A stretch of DNA of 64,000 nt from Thioalkalivibrio sp. ALJ24 (GCF_000377785.1 NZ_KB898728.1:1-64000), one strand, 5' to 3'. Positions 24,271 to 34,822 are shown, numbered from the stretch's first letter. Notes: generated from the letters alone by a model not told the origin. Numbers and translations: made by a program.

Positions 24271-26757
24271 TCAGGAGTCTTTCAGCTGGTCCCGGATCGC
24301 CCGGGCCCGCTCCTGCTCCTCCTCCGACCCGGAGGCCATGATCTCGTCGATCAGGTCCTGCGCACCTTCCTGGTCGCCCATGTCCGCATAGGCCTGGGCC
24401 AGGTTCAGCCGGGTCTCGTTGTCGTCCTCACCCCCGGCGGCCGGGGCGGGGGCCTCATCGCCCCCGGACTCCCCGATCTCCGGCAGTTCCGGCGCGCCCT
24501 GGTCGCTCGCCGCCGCGGAGTCGCCTTCGTCACCCAGCAGCTCGTCCAGATCCATGGACGGGATATCGCTGCCGGCGTCTCCGCCGGCCGGTGCGCTGTC
24601 ATCCGCGGAAGGCAGATCGGATTCTTCGATATCAAAGGAGAGATCGCCAAGATCATCCAGATCCCCGGCGCCACCGCCGGAATCCTGATCGCGGGCGGCC
24701 GCCGCGGCGAGCTCGTCATCCAGGCCCTCGTCGGCCTCGAAGTCCATGCCGCCGGAGAGGTCCTCGGTCCCGGCATCCGCTTCTGCGCCTTCACCGGAGA
24801 GCGACTCGTCCGGACCCTCGGCAAAGCCGGAGAGGTCGAACTCGCCGACGTCTTCACCGCCATCCGCGCCCGTATCCGCCGGGGCATCACCACCCGCCAA
24901 TGCGGCGGTATCGCCGGAACCAGCCTCCAGCTCGGCCAGCTTGTCACGGATTTCTCCGTCTTCCGGACCCAGCCGTTCGCGCAGGCTGCCCGCAGCCTGC
25001 CGCATCTCCGACTCGCTGCCCTGCGCGGAAAAGGCCTCCACCAGCTTCAGGCGGTACTGCAGGTTGTCGGGATCGCCATCGATCGCCGATTGGAGCGTAT
25101 CCACCGCCTGATCGTTCATGCCGTAGGCCAGGCAGACATCCACCTCGGCAAGCACATCATCGGCGCTCATGCCGGTGTCGCCGGCGCCGGCGCCGGCCGA
25201 GCCGACGCTCTCGTCCGCGACCCTCGGTTCGCCCACCGACTCCTCCGCCTCGACAGCCGCCGGCTCATCACCGCTGCCCGGACGCGCCGGCTCCGCCGGG
25301 GTTTCCTCTGCGGCCCCGGCGGTGCCGGCCGCGGTCGCGGCCACGGCACCTGCCGCCCCGGCGGCACCAGCACCGGCCATCGAGGATGCAGAGGTCGCCG
25401 GGCTCTCGGCCATCCCTTCCCGCGCTTCGTAGCCGGTACGCGGGTCCGGAGACAGCTTCACCCCGGAGTTATCCACCCGGCCCGAGCCATCGCCACCCGG
25501 ACCGCCACCGCCACGCCCGCCGCGGGCAAAGGCCAGCAACAGCAGCACCACGAGCACCAGCAGCGCAATCGCCATCATCAACAGCAGCGGATCGTTCATG
25601 ATCCGCTGATGCAGCGGGGCGTCCCGCTCCGCCTCCGCCTCTTCCATGCGCTCACGCAGCTCGGCGCGCTCGTCACGGATGTCGGCCAGCTGCTGTTCCA
25701 GCGCAGCGAGTTCCTCGCTGGCCACCTCGGCCACCTGCTGGCTGGCATCCAGCGTCTCGCGCATGCGCGAGATCTCTTCCTGCATCTCCTCCATCTCGGC
25801 CCGCTGCGACAGCAGGGCCTCCTGCACCACCTCGGGAGAATCGGCCACAACAGCGGCATCCTCGCCTTCCGGCAGCACGTCGGCGACGATTTCGAGTCGG
25901 TCGTCCACCACCGGCTCGTCGTCTTCGACGGCGACGGCTTCATCCTCGTCCCGCTCTTCCTCGTCTTCCGGTTCGTCGCGCACCTCGTCGTCTTCCACCA
26001 CCTCTTCTTCAGGCGCCGGCTCTTCTTCGACGGGTTCCTCCTCTTCGGGCTCCGGCTCGGGGCGCGTACGGGCCTGCCACTCCCCGGTCTGACGCTGGAT
26101 CTCTTCACGGGCTTCGGCCGCACTGACCGCTTCCAGAGCATCACGGTCCGGGGTGCGCAGCTCCGTATCGGCGCGCAGCGCGTTCACGTTGCCGTCCACG
26201 AACGCATCGGGATTTTCGCGCAGGAACGCAAGCATCGCCTGTTCCGAACTCACGCCCTGCAGACCGGCCCGCTGGACGATCGTGTAGAGCGTGTCGCCGG
26301 AACGCACGCGGTAGGAATCCTCGGGAGCCGGGGCGGGATCCGCCGGCTCGGCGGTGGCGCGCGGGGCCGCGGCGTCCGGCAGGGTCCCCGGCGGATCAAA
26401 CAGCAGGCTGATCTCGCGATAGCTGCGACCGCCGTCCCAACGAACCTCCAGCAGAAGGCCGATGTAGGGTTCGCGGATCGGCTGACGGGTGCGCAGCTGC
26501 ACTTCGGCGTCCTCGACCTCGATCTGGAGATCGCCGGGCACCCGGCCGCGATCCAGGCCCTCGCGGCGATAGCGCTCTTCGGAGGCCTGGCGCACCGTTA
26601 CCGAGTCATCCCTGGCTCTTTCCCCACGCAACGGGATGCGGACGTCCAGCGCCTGGTTGAGCGTCGAGCGGATTTCGGGCTCCGAGAGCCCCACCGAGCT
26701 GGACGCGGCCGGCGCCACAAGCAAAAGAATAATGAGCCCGAAGAGTAACTTGCGCAC
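24271..26757 (-). CDS. fimV: FimV-like polar hub protein (LysM, coiled coil, TM, TPR)
   Basis: Large inner-membrane protein that organises the cell pole (type IV pili, flagella, c-di-GMP signalling in Pseudomonas and Vibrio homologues). 828 residues. Signal peptide 1-20 (LLFGLIILLLVAPAA), FimV N-terminal beta domain 21-125 (SEPEIRSTLNQALDVRIPL), LysM-like domain about 149-203 (YRVRSGDTLYTIVQRA). Then an extremely acidic linker (about 220-300), a coiled coil (about 315-380) and one membrane helix (about 388-411). A cytoplasmic acidic region with TPR-like repeats follows, including the FimV C-terminal motif near the end (ETRLNLAQAYADMGDQEGA). The acidic bias is normal for the family. A terminator follows. 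Confidence 0.95.
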   Translation of the reverse strand: MRKLLFGLIILLLVAPAASSSVGLSEPEIRSTLNQALDVRIPLRGERARDDSVTVRQASEERYRREGLDRGRVPGDLQIEVEDAEVQLRTRQPIREPYIGLLLEVRWDGGRSYREISLLFDPPGTLPDAAAPRATAEPADPAPAPEDSYRVRSGDTLYTIVQRAGLQGVSSEQAMLAFLRENPDAFVDGNVNALRADTELRTPDRDALEAVSAAEAREEIQRQTGEWQARTRPEPEPEEEEPVEEEPAPEEEVVEDDEVRDEPEDEEERDEDEAVAVEDDEPVVDDRLEIVADVLPEGEDAAVVADSPEVVQEALLSQRAEMEEMQEEISRMRETLDASQQVAEVASEELAALEQQLADIRDERAELRERMEEAEAERDAPLHQRIMNDPLLLMMAIALLVLVVLLLLAFARGGRGGGGPGGDGSGRVDNSGVKLSPDPRTGYEAREGMAESPATSASSMAGAGAAGAAGAVAATAAGTAGAAEETPAEPARPGSGDEPAAVEAEESVGEPRVADESVGSAGAGAGDTGMSADDVLAEVDVCLAYGMNDQAVDTLQSAIDGDPDNLQYRLKLVEAFSAQGSESEMRQAAGSLRERLGPEDGEIRDKLAELEAGSGDTAALAGGDAPADTGADGGEDVGEFDLSGFAEGPDESLSGEGAEADAGTEDLSGGMDFEADEGLDDELAAAAARDQDSGGGAGDLDDLGDLSFDIEESDLPSADDSAPAGGDAGSDIPSMDLDELLGDEGDSAAASDQGAPELPEIGESGGDEAPAPAAGGEDDNETRLNLAQAYADMGDQEGAQDLIDEIMASGSEEEQERARAIRDQLKDS

Positions 26758-26880
26758 GGACGTCCCCCTGTGTGTGCGTGTTTTCTGTCCGGGCGATCCG
26801 CACGTCCCGCGGATTACAGACAGTTGCCCGGCCCTGTTTGCAGCGAGGTTATCAGATCCCCGGCTTATTGTGGGATTTAA

Positions 26881-27906
26881 TCACAGGTAGTCGCGGATCA
26901 AAACCTCGGCGATCTGAATCGTGTTCAGAGCTGCGCCCTTGCGCACATTGTCGGCCACCACCCACATGTCGAGACCGCGAGGATGAGAGATGTCTTCGCG
27001 GATCCGGCCGACGTAAACCGCGTCGGTGCCACTGCTTTCGGTGACTGCCGTGGGGTAGCCGCCATCCTCGTGCCGATCCAGTACCTCAATCCCGGGGGCG
27101 GCGGCCAGCAGTTCGCGGGCGCGCTCGACGGTGAGCTTCTCCCGCGTCTCGATATGCAGGGCCTCCGAGTGGCCATAGAACACCGGGATACGCACGGCCG
27201 TGGGGTTCATCTGGATGGAGTCGTCGCCCATGATCTTGCGCGTCTCCCAGACCATCTTCATCTCTTCCTTCGTGTAGCCGTTGTCCTGGAAGACATCGAT
27301 GTGCGGCAACGCGTTGAAGGCGATCTGCTTGGGATACACCTTGCATTCCACCGGACGGCCGTTGAGCAGGCTGGCCGTCTGGTGGGCCAGTTCCTCAATG
27401 GCGTCCTTGCCGGTACCGGAAACGGCCTGATAGGTCGCCACGTTCACGCGTTCCACGCCCACCGCGTCGTGCAGCGGCTTGAGCGCGACCAGCATCTGGA
27501 TGGTGGAGCAGTTGGGGTTGGCGATGATCCCGTGGCGTTCGTAGTCGCCCACCGCATCCGGATTTACCTCCGGAACCACCAGCGGGATCTCCGGGTGATA
27601 ACGGAACTGCGAGGTGTTGTCGATCACGACGCAACCGGCAGCGGCCGCCTTCGGAGCGTATTCCTTCGACACCGAGGCTCCCGGCGAAAACAGGCCGATG
27701 TCCACCTGCGAGAAATCGAACTGCGCGAGGTCCTCGACGATCAACTCGCGATTGCCAAACGAAACGGTGCTGCCGGCCGAGCGTTCGCTGGCCAGGGCAT
27801 GCACCTGGCCCAGCGGCAGATCACGCTCGGCCAGGATGGAGAGCAGGGTCTCGCCGACGGCGCCGGTGGCACCGACCACGGCCACGTTGAACTTGCGGTC
27901 ACTCAT
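26881..27906 (-). CDS. asd: Aspartate-semialdehyde dehydrogenase Asd
   Basis: NADPH-dependent reduction of aspartyl phosphate to the semialdehyde, the branch to Lys, Met, Thr and diaminopimelate. 341 residues. NADP loop [11 protein letters not shown] (10-20); catalytic Cys133 in [10 protein letters not shown]; substrate-binding block [18 protein letters not shown]; active-site His region [14 protein letters not shown]. It belongs to the shorter Asd subgroup. It follows leuB with a 27-bp gap, as in the Pseudomonas leuCDB-asd-fimV order. A 123-bp gap separates it from fimV. Confidence 0.98.
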   Translation of the reverse strand: MSDRKFNVAVVGATGAVGETLLSILAERDLPLGQVHALASERSAGSTVSFGNRELIVEDLAQFDFSQVDIGLFSPGASVSKEYAPKAAAAGCVVIDNTSQFRYHPEIPLVVPEVNPDAVGDYERHGIIANPNCSTIQMLVALKPLHDAVGVERVNVATYQAVSGTGKDAIEELAHQTASLLNGRPVECKVYPKQIAFNALPHIDVFQDNGYTKEEMKMVWETRKIMGDDSIQMNPTAVRIPVFYGHSEALHIETREKLTVERARELLAAAPGIEVLDRHEDGGYPTAVTESSGTDAVYVGRIREDISHPRGLDMWVVADNVRKGAALNTIQIAEVLIRDYL

Positions 27907-27933
27907 TATCGGGATCCTGTGGTTGAAAGGGGT

Positions 27934-29010
27934 TCAGGCGTCGTCCAGGGCCGCGACCAGCGCGTCACCCATGCCCTGGGTGGAGACCAGCTGCATGCCT
28001 TCGCCGTGGATGTCCGGGGTGCGCAGGCCCTGATCCAGGACCCGACCCACCGCCGCTTCGAGGCGTTCGGCGAGATCGTTGCGATGCAGGCTGTGGCGCA
28101 GCAGCATGGCGACGGACAGCACGGTCGCCATCGGATTGGCCTTGCCCTGGCCGGCGATGTCCGGCGCCGAGCCGTGGATCGGTTCGTACAGACCCACGCC
28201 CTCGCTGTTCAGCGAGGCCGAGGGCAGCATGCCGATGGAGCCGGTCAGCATCGCGGCGGCATCCGACAGGATGTCCCCGAACATGTTGCTGGTCACCATC
28301 ACGTCGAACTGCTTCGGATCGCGCACCAGCTGCATGGCCGCGTTGTCCACGTACATGTGCGACAGCTCGACCTCGGGGAACTCCTGACCGACGCGTTCGA
28401 CCACCTCGCGCCACAGCTCGGAGACCTCCAGCACGTTGGCCTTGTCCACCGAGCACAGGCGCTTGTTGCGCTTCATCGCGGCCTCGAAGCCGACCCGCGC
28501 GATGCGCTCGATCTCGGATTCACGATAACCGGCGGTATTGAAGCCGTAGCGTTCGCCGTCTCGCTGCTCGATTCCGCGCGGCTGGCTGAAATAGATCCCG
28601 CCGGTCAGTTCGCGCACGATCAGCAGATCCAGCCCGCTCACCACCTCGGGCTTGAGGGTGGAGGCCGCGGCCAGCTGCGGATAGAGGATCGCCGGGCGCA
28701 GGTTGGCGAACAGCTCGAGATCGGAGCGGATCCCCAGCAGTCCGCGCTCGGGGCGCAGATCGCGTTCCAGGGACTCGTACTGCGGGCCGCCCACCGCGCC
28801 CAGCAGGATCGCATCGGCGCGCCGCGCCTGTTCCCGCGTTGCCTCGGGATACGGATGGCCTGCCGCGTCGTGCGCGGCCCCGCCGATCAGGCCCTGCTCG
28901 ACCTCCAGGTCCAGTCCGCCGATCGCAGCCACCCGGTCCAGAACCTTAAGCGCCTCGGCCACGATCTCGGGCCCGATCCCGTCACCGGGCAATACCAGAA
29001 TTCGGTTCAC
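27934..29010 (-). CDS. leuB: 3-isopropylmalate dehydrogenase LeuB
   Basis: NAD-dependent oxidative decarboxylation in leucine synthesis. 358 residues. The N-terminal [21 protein letters not shown] is the family entry. The substrate Arg cluster spans [21 protein letters not shown], and [14 protein letters not shown] is the metal/substrate region. The signature [20 protein letters not shown] and the adenosine-binding [15 protein letters not shown] are present. leuD lies 151 bp upstream and asd 27 bp downstream; the larger leuD-leuB gap holds no gene that I can see. Confidence 0.98.
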   Translation of the reverse strand: MNRILVLPGDGIGPEIVAEALKVLDRVAAIGGLDLEVEQGLIGGAAHDAAGHPYPEATREQARRADAILLGAVGGPQYESLERDLRPERGLLGIRSDLELFANLRPAILYPQLAAASTLKPEVVSGLDLLIVRELTGGIYFSQPRGIEQRDGERYGFNTAGYRESEIERIARVGFEAAMKRNKRLCSVDKANVLEVSELWREVVERVGQEFPEVELSHMYVDNAAMQLVRDPKQFDVMVTSNMFGDILSDAAAMLTGSIGMLPSASLNSEGVGLYEPIHGSAPDIAGQGKANPMATVLSVAMLLRHSLHRNDLAERLEAAVGRVLDQGLRTPDIHGEGMQLVSTQGMGDALVAALDDA

Positions 29011-29161
29011 AAACCTCTCCTAACACTCGGTTCAAACGATCAATGATTCCTTGCACCCCGTGGGAGCCGAGCCCTCGAGGCGATCCCCCGCCAACGCGCT
29101 CGGCCAGAGGGCTGGCCGCCTGCCGGGGGCAATCCCGTCCCGGCGCCCGGTCGGCCGGACC

Positions 29162-29800
29162 TTATTCCACCATCCACGGCCGGTCCTGCCGCAGACGTTC
29201 TTCGTAGGCGCGGATGTCGTCGGCATGCTGCAGGGTCAGGGCGATGTCGTCCAGCCCGTGCAGCAGGCGATGGCGGCGGTCCTCGTCCAGCGTGAAGCGG
29301 AACACCGTCGCGTCCGGCGCGGTCACGGTCATCTCTTCCAGGTTCACCTCGACCTGCGCGCCCGGATTCGCCTCCACCTGCTCGAACAGGTTCTGCACCT
29401 CGTCCTCGGCCAGCACCACCGGCAGCAGCCCGTTCTTGCAGCTGTTGGAGAAGAAGATGTCGGCGAACGACGGCGCGATCACCGCGCGAAAGCCGAAGTC
29501 GGTCAGCGCCCACACCGCGTGCTCGCGCGAGGAGCCGCAGCCGAAGTTCTTGCGCGCCAGCAGGATGGTCGCCTGGTCATACGGCGGCCGGTTGAGCACG
29601 AAGTCGGGGTTCGGCCGGCGCTGCGAGTGGTCCATGCCCGGCTCGCCCGGGTCCAGGTAGCGCCAGTCGTCGAACGCATTGGGGCCGAAGCCGGTGCGCT
29701 TCACCGACTTCAGGTACTGCTTGGGGATAATCGCGTCGGTATCGACGTTGGAGCGGTCCAGCGGCGCGACGATCCCCTTGTGAACGGTAAAGGCCTGCAT
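29162..29800 (-). CDS. leuD: 3-isopropylmalate dehydratase small subunit LeuD
   Basis: Swivelling domain of isopropylmalate isomerase. 212 residues. Conserved blocks are [42 protein letters not shown] (signature) and [18 protein letters not shown]. The length is that of the proteobacterial LeuD1 form. It is 3 bp from the leuC stop codon, so the two subunits are translationally coupled. Confidence 0.98.
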   Translation of the reverse strand: MQAFTVHKGIVAPLDRSNVDTDAIIPKQYLKSVKRTGFGPNAFDDWRYLDPGEPGMDHSQRRPNPDFVLNRPPYDQATILLARKNFGCGSSREHAVWALTDFGFRAVIAPSFADIFFSNSCKNGLLPVVLAEDEVQNLFEQVEANPGAQVEVNLEEMTVTAPDATVFRFTLDEDRRHRLLHGLDDIALTLQHADDIRAYEERLRQDRPWMVE

Positions 29801-29803
29801 CGC

Positions 29804-31213
29804 TCAGCCCCCCAGCTTCGACGGTTCGATGAAATGCCCGGCGACGGCCGCCGCGGCCGCCAGCGCGGGGCTGACCAGATGGGTACGCCCGCCCTGCCCC
29901 TGGCGGCCCTCGAAGTTGCGGTTCGAGGTGGAGGCGCAGCGCTCGCCCGGCTCCAGCCGGTCGGCGTTCATCGCCAGGCACATGGAGCAGCCCGGCTCGC
30001 GCCACTCGAAGCCGGCGTCCAGGAAGATCCGGTCCAGCCCTTCCTGTTCCGCCTGCTGCTTCACCAGCCCGGAGCCCGGCACCACCATCGCCAGCTTGAT
30101 GTTGTCGGCCTTCCTGCGACCCTTCACCACCTCGGCGGCGGCGCGCAGGTCCTCGATGCGCGAGTTGGTGCAGGAGCCGATGAACACCTTGTCCGGGCGG
30201 ATCTCGGTGATCGGCGTGCCCGGCTGCAGGTCCATGTATTCCAGGGCGCGCTGCATGCCCTCGGCGCGCACCGCATCGGACTCGGCCGCCGGATCCGGCA
30301 CGCGGCCGTCGACCGGCGCGACCATCTCCGGCGAGGTGCCCCAGCTCACCTGCGGCGCGATCTCGGCCGCGTCGAGCTCCACCACCGCGTCGAACTCGGC
30401 ATCCGGATCGGAAACCAGCGTACGCCAGTACTCGGCGGCCCGCTCGAACATCTCGCCGGTCGGCGCCTGTGGCTTGTTGCGCACGTACTCGATGGTCTTC
30501 TCGTCCACCGCCACCATGCCCGCGCGGGCCCCGGCCTCGATGGACATGTTGCAGATGCTCATGCGGCCCTCGATCGACAGGCTGCGGATCGCCGATCCGG
30601 CAAACTCGATCGCATAGCCGGTGCCGCCCGCGGTGCCGATCCGGCCGATGATCGCCAGCACGATATCCTTGGCGGTCACGCCCGGGCGCAGCTCGCCCTC
30701 CACGCGGATCTGCATGGCCTTCGTCTTTTTCTGCCACAGGCACTGGGTGGCCAGCACGTGTTCCACCTCGGAGGTGCCGATGCCGAAGGCCAGCGCGCCC
30801 AGCGCACCGTGGGTGGAGGTGTGCGAGTCGCCACAGACCACGGTCATGCCCGGCAGGGTCGCGCCCTGCTCCGGCCCGATCACGTGCACGATGCCCTGGC
30901 GCACGTCGGCCATCGGAAAGAACTTCAGCCCGAAGCCGGACACGTTGCTCTCCAGCGTCTCCACCTGGGTGCGCGAGACCGGATCCTCGATCCCGGCGTC
31001 ACGATTGGTGGTGGGCACGTTGTGGTCCGGCACCGCCAGCACGGAATCCCCGCGCCAGGGTTCGCGCCCGGCCAGACGCAGACCCTCGAAGGCCTGCGGA
31101 CTGGTCACCTCGTGCACCAGATGGCGATCGATGTAGAGCAGCGTGGAGCCATCCGGCTCCTCGCGCACCACATGCGTCTCCCACAGCTTGTCGTACAGTG
31201 TCTTGCCTGCCAT
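29804..31213 (-). CDS. leuC: 3-isopropylmalate dehydratase large subunit LeuC
   Basis: Aconitase-family [4Fe-4S] dehydratase subunit. 469 residues. Cluster ligands are Cys in [11 protein letters not shown] (about residue 345) and the pair in [11 protein letters not shown] (about 406-409). Early blocks include [24 protein letters not shown] and [37 protein letters not shown] stands 6-10 bp before ATG 31213. First gene of a leuC-leuD-leuB-asd run, divergent from a LysR-family gene. Confidence 0.98.
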   Translation of the reverse strand: MAGKTLYDKLWETHVVREEPDGSTLLYIDRHLVHEVTSPQAFEGLRLAGREPWRGDSVLAVPDHNVPTTNRDAGIEDPVSRTQVETLESNVSGFGLKFFPMADVRQGIVHVIGPEQGATLPGMTVVCGDSHTSTHGALGALAFGIGTSEVEHVLATQCLWQKKTKAMQIRVEGELRPGVTAKDIVLAIIGRIGTAGGTGYAIEFAGSAIRSLSIEGRMSICNMSIEAGARAGMVAVDEKTIEYVRNKPQAPTGEMFERAAEYWRTLVSDPDAEFDAVVELDAAEIAPQVSWGTSPEMVAPVDGRVPDPAAESDAVRAEGMQRALEYMDLQPGTPITEIRPDKVFIGSCTNSRIEDLRAAAEVVKGRRKADNIKLAMVVPGSGLVKQQAEQEGLDRIFLDAGFEWREPGCSMCLAMNADRLEPGERCASTSNRNFEGRQGQGGRTHLVSPALAAAAAVAGHFIEPSKLGG

Positions 31214-31342
31214 TGCCTGCTCCTGCGGCCGTTAAAGCCCCGCAGGAAGCCAGCCCGCTGGCCTCCTGCAAAAGAGAATGCCGATCACGTTGCCAGTCTG
31301 CGGCACCGCTTCCATTCTTTCAAATCCGCTTTATTATCTTTT

Positions 31343-31359
31343 ATATTCCACTTGGTTAT
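31343..31359. promoter_or_regulatory. Candidate LysR-type operator between leuC and the lysR gene
   Basis: ATA (31343-31345), 11 bases, TAT (31357-31359): the T-N11-A form of a LysR-type box, within TATATTCCACTTGGTTATA. It is the AT-richest spot of the 202-bp divergent gap. This is where a LysR protein regulating its own gene and leuC would bind. Pattern only; no footprint evidence. Confidence 0.45.
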
Positions 31360-31415
31360 ACCTTGATGATCCGGCGTGACATTCGTCCGCCGCCGTCGTC
31401 CCACGGAGACCGCGA

Positions 31416-32303
31416 ATGCGTCCGGAACAACTGAGCATCGAAGCCCTGCAGGCCTTCGTCGCGGTGGTGGACACCGGCGCGTTCTCGGTAGCGGCCGAGC
31501 ACCTGCATCTGACCCAGCCGGCGATCAGCAAAAGGATCCAGAGCCTGGAGAACACCCTGGAACGCCCGCTGTTCGAACGCCAGGGGCGGCGCGTGCGTCC
31601 GACCGAGGTCGCCGAACGCCTGCTGCCCGAGGCCCGCGAGATCCTCGCCCGGCTGCGAGCCATCGAGCAGCAGATCGCCGATCTCGATCGCGCGGTCCAC
31701 GGCCGTCTGCGGCTGGCCACGTCGCACCACATCGCGCTGCACCGTCTCCCCGGCCCGCTGGCGACACTGCGCGGGCGCTATCCGGGCGTCGAAATGGAAC
31801 TGGCGTTCATGGATTCCGAAGCGGGTATCCAGGCGGTGCTGCACGGTGACGCCGATCTCGCCCTGGCCACCCTGCCCGACGACCTGCCTGCGGAGGCCGA
31901 GGCACGCGCGGTGTGGACCGACGAGCTGCTGCCCATGGTCGCGCGCGGACGCGCCGATTCCACGCCCGCGGACACGCTGGAACGGCTGCACCGCTGGCCC
32001 GCGATCCTACCGCCCGCGGACTCCACCACGCGCCGCGCGATCGACCGCGCACTGACCCTGCGTGGCCTGCATCCGGCGGCGGCGCAGGAAAGCCCGTATC
32101 TGGAGGTGATCCGCATGATGATCGCCACGGGACTGGGCATCGGCTTCCTCCCGCGCGACATGGCAACCGACGAACTCACGATTCTCCCGTGGCCCGGCCC
32201 GCCGGTGCGGCGCTCGCTCGGCTGGGTGCGCCACGCCACGCGCTACCGACCGCGAGCCCAGCAGGCGGTCATCGCCGAGCTGGAGGGCTCCGGTCCGCCC
32301 TGA
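31416..32303 (+). CDS. LysR-family transcriptional regulator
   Basis: 295 residues. The N-terminal winged HTH (IEALQAFVAVVDTGAFSVAA ... LTQPAISKRIQSLENTLERPLFER) occupies about 8-67, followed by a linker helix. The effector-binding domain runs from about 90 (GRLRLATSHHIALHRLPGPL) to the end. Divergent from leuC across 202 bp with a T-N11-A box, so regulation of the leuCDB-asd run is likely, perhaps with an isopropylmalate-type effector. That is inference from position. It is not similar enough, by eye, to LeuO or MetR to give it a name. Confidence 0.93.
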   Translation: MRPEQLSIEALQAFVAVVDTGAFSVAAEHLHLTQPAISKRIQSLENTLERPLFERQGRRVRPTEVAERLLPEAREILARLRAIEQQIADLDRAVHGRLRLATSHHIALHRLPGPLATLRGRYPGVEMELAFMDSEAGIQAVLHGDADLALATLPDDLPAEAEARAVWTDELLPMVARGRADSTPADTLERLHRWPAILPPADSTTRRAIDRALTLRGLHPAAAQESPYLEVIRMMIATGLGIGFLPRDMATDELTILPWPGPPVRRSLGWVRHATRYRPRAQQAVIAELEGSGPP

Positions 32304-32324
32304 GTGCGACTGCGCGACGCCGGC

Positions 32325-33491
32325 TCAGGCCGTGCGCGCCACTTCCCGACGGACGCAGTTGCGGCCATCGGCCTTGGCCTCGTACATCGCTAGGTCCGCG
32401 CGGGCCAGCGCGGCATCAATGGACTCCTCGGGCATCCAGCAAGCCACACCAACGCTGGCAGTCATGCGCACCACCCGGTCGCCACTGCGAATGCACAGCG
32501 CCTCGACCTCGGCCCGCAAGGCATGGGCACGCCTTTCTGCCCGTTCCAGCGGCAACCCCGGTAGCAGCACCGCAAATTCTTCCCCTCCCAGCCGGGCCAG
32601 GGTTTCGCCGGGCTTGAGGGCGTCTCCGAGCACCCGAGCGACACGCCGCAGTACCTCGTCGCCCACGGCATGGCCGTACTGATCGTTCACGCGCTTGAAG
32701 AAATCCAGGTCCAGCAGCACCACCGACAGGGGTTCGTCCGCCAACCGGCTCCGATGCCTTGCCGCCTCGGCCGCGTCGAAGAAGCCACGGCGGTTGCTGA
32801 CGCCGGTCAGGGGATCGGCGGTGGACATGCGCATCAGGCGATCGATCGCCGTGAACTGCCAGCGCCGCAGGACATCCTCGCGATGGGCAATCGCCAGCAG
32901 GGCCAGCAGCACACCGGAGACGAACAGCCCCGCCAGTTCGGCTTCGGCCCCGGTGCCCGCATCGGTCTTGCCGTATGCCACCACCCAGACAGCGAGCAGC
33001 AGGATCCCGGTCAACGCCCACCGCCATCGACCCGTATTGGGCAGCAACAGCACGAACACCAGGCCGATGAAAGCAAACTGGCTGATGTCCAGCACCGGGT
33101 TGGCGTGTTCCAGCCCGTAGACGAAGGTCAGCGCCACCGTGAGGATCGTGACCCCGACCCCGGTACCGGGCGCCACGTTCATCAGCCGCTCCGGCCGCCG
33201 CCAGACCATCACCGCTGCGGTCACCAGCAGCCCGGCAAACACCGCCCGCAACGCCAGTGCAGCCCCCAGCCCTTCGTCCTCGAGGCGGGTCAGGTCCAGG
33301 GGCACCAGCGCCGCCAGCATGACGAGGATCAACGCCAGAACCACCAGGAAGGTCCGACGCATCGCACGCGAGCGTTCACTGCGAAAGCGCGCTTCCAGTT
33401 CCTCATCCGCAAAGCCGCCCGTCCAGCGCGACGGCCGCGGCAACGACACGGGAAGACTGCCATGCAGCGTGTGGCGCGGGTGGTCCGTCAC
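32325..33491 (-). CDS. Membrane-bound GGDEF diguanylate cyclase
   Basis: 388 residues from GTG 33491, chosen for the GGGGGAG site just upstream; an internal ATG near residue 44 is possible. A 44-residue cytoplasmic lead is followed by six membrane segments (about 47-66, 79-97, 112-127, 137-151, 158-173, 186-203) and then the GGDEF domain (about 222-385, starting STADPLTGVSNRRGF). The active-site GGEEF is at 302-306, so it should be catalytically competent. The RxxD I-site is absent: the matching position reads PGET. Product inhibition through that site is therefore not expected, in contrast to the PAS-GGDEF enzyme at 9345. The membrane sensor belongs to no MASE class I can name. Confidence 0.93.
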   Translation of the reverse strand: MTDHPRHTLHGSLPVSLPRPSRWTGGFADEELEARFRSERSRAMRRTFLVVLALILVMLAALVPLDLTRLEDEGLGAALALRAVFAGLLVTAAVMVWRRPERLMNVAPGTGVGVTILTVALTFVYGLEHANPVLDISQFAFIGLVFVLLLPNTGRWRWALTGILLLAVWVVAYGKTDAGTGAEAELAGLFVSGVLLALLAIAHREDVLRRWQFTAIDRLMRMSTADPLTGVSNRRGFFDAAEAARHRSRLADEPLSVVLLDLDFFKRVNDQYGHAVGDEVLRRVARVLGDALKPGETLARLGGEEFAVLLPGLPLERAERRAHALRAEVEALCIRSGDRVVRMTASVGVACWMPEESIDAALARADLAMYEAKADGRNCVRREVARTA

Positions 33492-33586
33492 CGGCTCCCC
33501 CTGTAAACGGATATCGAACGGGCGAGGATCCCACGCCTGCGGCTTGCGCGCCAGAGGGACACGACGGTGTGTGACGCACGGATACC

Positions 33587-34822
33587 TCAGGCGCGTGCGG
33601 CCTCGCGGGGGAGCAGGGCAGAAATCATCCAGGCGGCCAGAATGAACAGAGTGGAAGCAATGAGCGCGCCTTCGAGGCCCCAGATCATGAAGATGGCCCC
33701 GGAGGCGACGGTGCCGACCAGACGCCCACCGGCATTGGCCATGTAGTAGAAGCCGACCTTCATCGCGACCCGATCGGCCTCGGCGTAGTCGAGGATCAGG
33801 AACGAGTGCACGGCGGAGTTGATGGCGAACACCACACCGAACACGCCCAGCCCGACCATCAGCACCCACGCCGGGTCCGGGCCGGCCTCCAGGCCGATCA
33901 CGATGGCGAGCGGCAGCAGCATCAGAACGAACGCCCACAGGCGCGCGGTCAGCCCGGTTGGATGCAGCCCGCCGCGCCCCAGCAGGTACGGCACCGAGGC
34001 CTGCACGATGCCATAGCCGATCACCCACAGCGCCAGAAACGCCCCTACCTGCATGTGGTTCCAGTCCAGAGTCGCGCTCAGGAACACCGGCAACGCGACC
34101 ACGAACCAGACATCACGCGCCCCAAACAGAAAAAAGCGCGCGGCCGAGAGGACGTTGATCGCGCTGGAGTTGGAGAACATCCGGGTGAACTTCGGCTTGC
34201 CGCCGACCTTGCCAAGGCCACGCGGCAGCCCGACCACCGAGAACAGCATCACCACGGCGAGCATCCCGGCGAGGATCACCAGCGCCAGCTGGAACCCGAC
34301 CGAGTACAGCAGCGCACCACCGACGAAGAATCCGACCCCCTTCAGCGCGTTCTTGGAGCCGGTGAGCAGCGCGACCCAGCGAAACAAACGCCCTTCGCCG
34401 TCGCCGGCGACCAGCTTCACGCCGGATTTCGCACTCATCTTGTTCAGGTCCTTGGCGATCCCCGACAGGGCCTGCGCGAACATCACGTAGGCCACGCCCA
34501 GCCACGCCTCCGGCACCGTGAGCATCAGCAGCGCGGCGACCTGCAACAGCGTCCCGCCGATCATCGTGGTGTTCACCCCCAGCCGCGCGGCCAGCCAGCC
34601 ACCGGTGAGGTTGGTAATCACTCCGAACAGTTCGTAGAACAGGAACAGGAAGGCGATCTCCAGCGGGCTGTAACCCAGCTGGTGGAAGAACAGCACGACC
34701 AGCATGCGGATCGCGCCGTCGGTGATGGTGAACGCCCAGTAGTTCGCGGTGATGCGCGCGTAGGCGCCCACGCCGAGTACCGGCGAAGCGTCAGGATCGG
34801 GACCCGGGAAACACTGATTCAT
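33587..34822 (-). CDS. arsJ: ArsJ-like MFS transporter (organoarsenical efflux family)
   Basis: 411 residues, about 12 membrane segments. Strong ArsJ family blocks are ANYWAFTITDGAIRMLVVLF, YELFGVITNLTGGWLAARLG, ALSGIAKDLNKMSAKSGVKL and VALLTGSKNALKGVGFFVGG. ArsJ exports 1-arseno-3-phosphoglycerate made by a GAPDH partner, giving arsenate resistance. That partner gene, normally adjacent, and any arsR are missing here. Start ATG 34822 gives a normal family length; a longer start at 34861 lies inside the palindrome. The first 24 residues (MNQCFPG...) are not typical of the family and are part of a repeated sequence. Downstream is the GGDEF gene. Confidence 0.85.
   Translation of the reverse strand: MNQCFPGPDPDASPVLGVGAYARITANYWAFTITDGAIRMLVVLFFHQLGYSPLEIAFLFLFYELFGVITNLTGGWLAARLGVNTTMIGGTLLQVAALLMLTVPEAWLGVAYVMFAQALSGIAKDLNKMSAKSGVKLVAGDGEGRLFRWVALLTGSKNALKGVGFFVGGALLYSVGFQLALVILAGMLAVVMLFSVVGLPRGLGKVGGKPKFTRMFSNSSAINVLSAARFFLFGARDVWFVVALPVFLSATLDWNHMQVGAFLALWVIGYGIVQASVPYLLGRGGLHPTGLTARLWAFVLMLLPLAIVIGLEAGPDPAWVLMVGLGVFGVVFAINSAVHSFLILDYAEADRVAMKVGFYYMANAGGRLVGTVASGAIFMIWGLEGALIASTLFILAAWMISALLPREAARA

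Noticed and set aside
24247-26748. 833-codon frame antisense to fimV
   Set aside because: Mirror of the low-complexity acidic fimV sequence, giving His/Arg/Gly-rich translation; no independent features.
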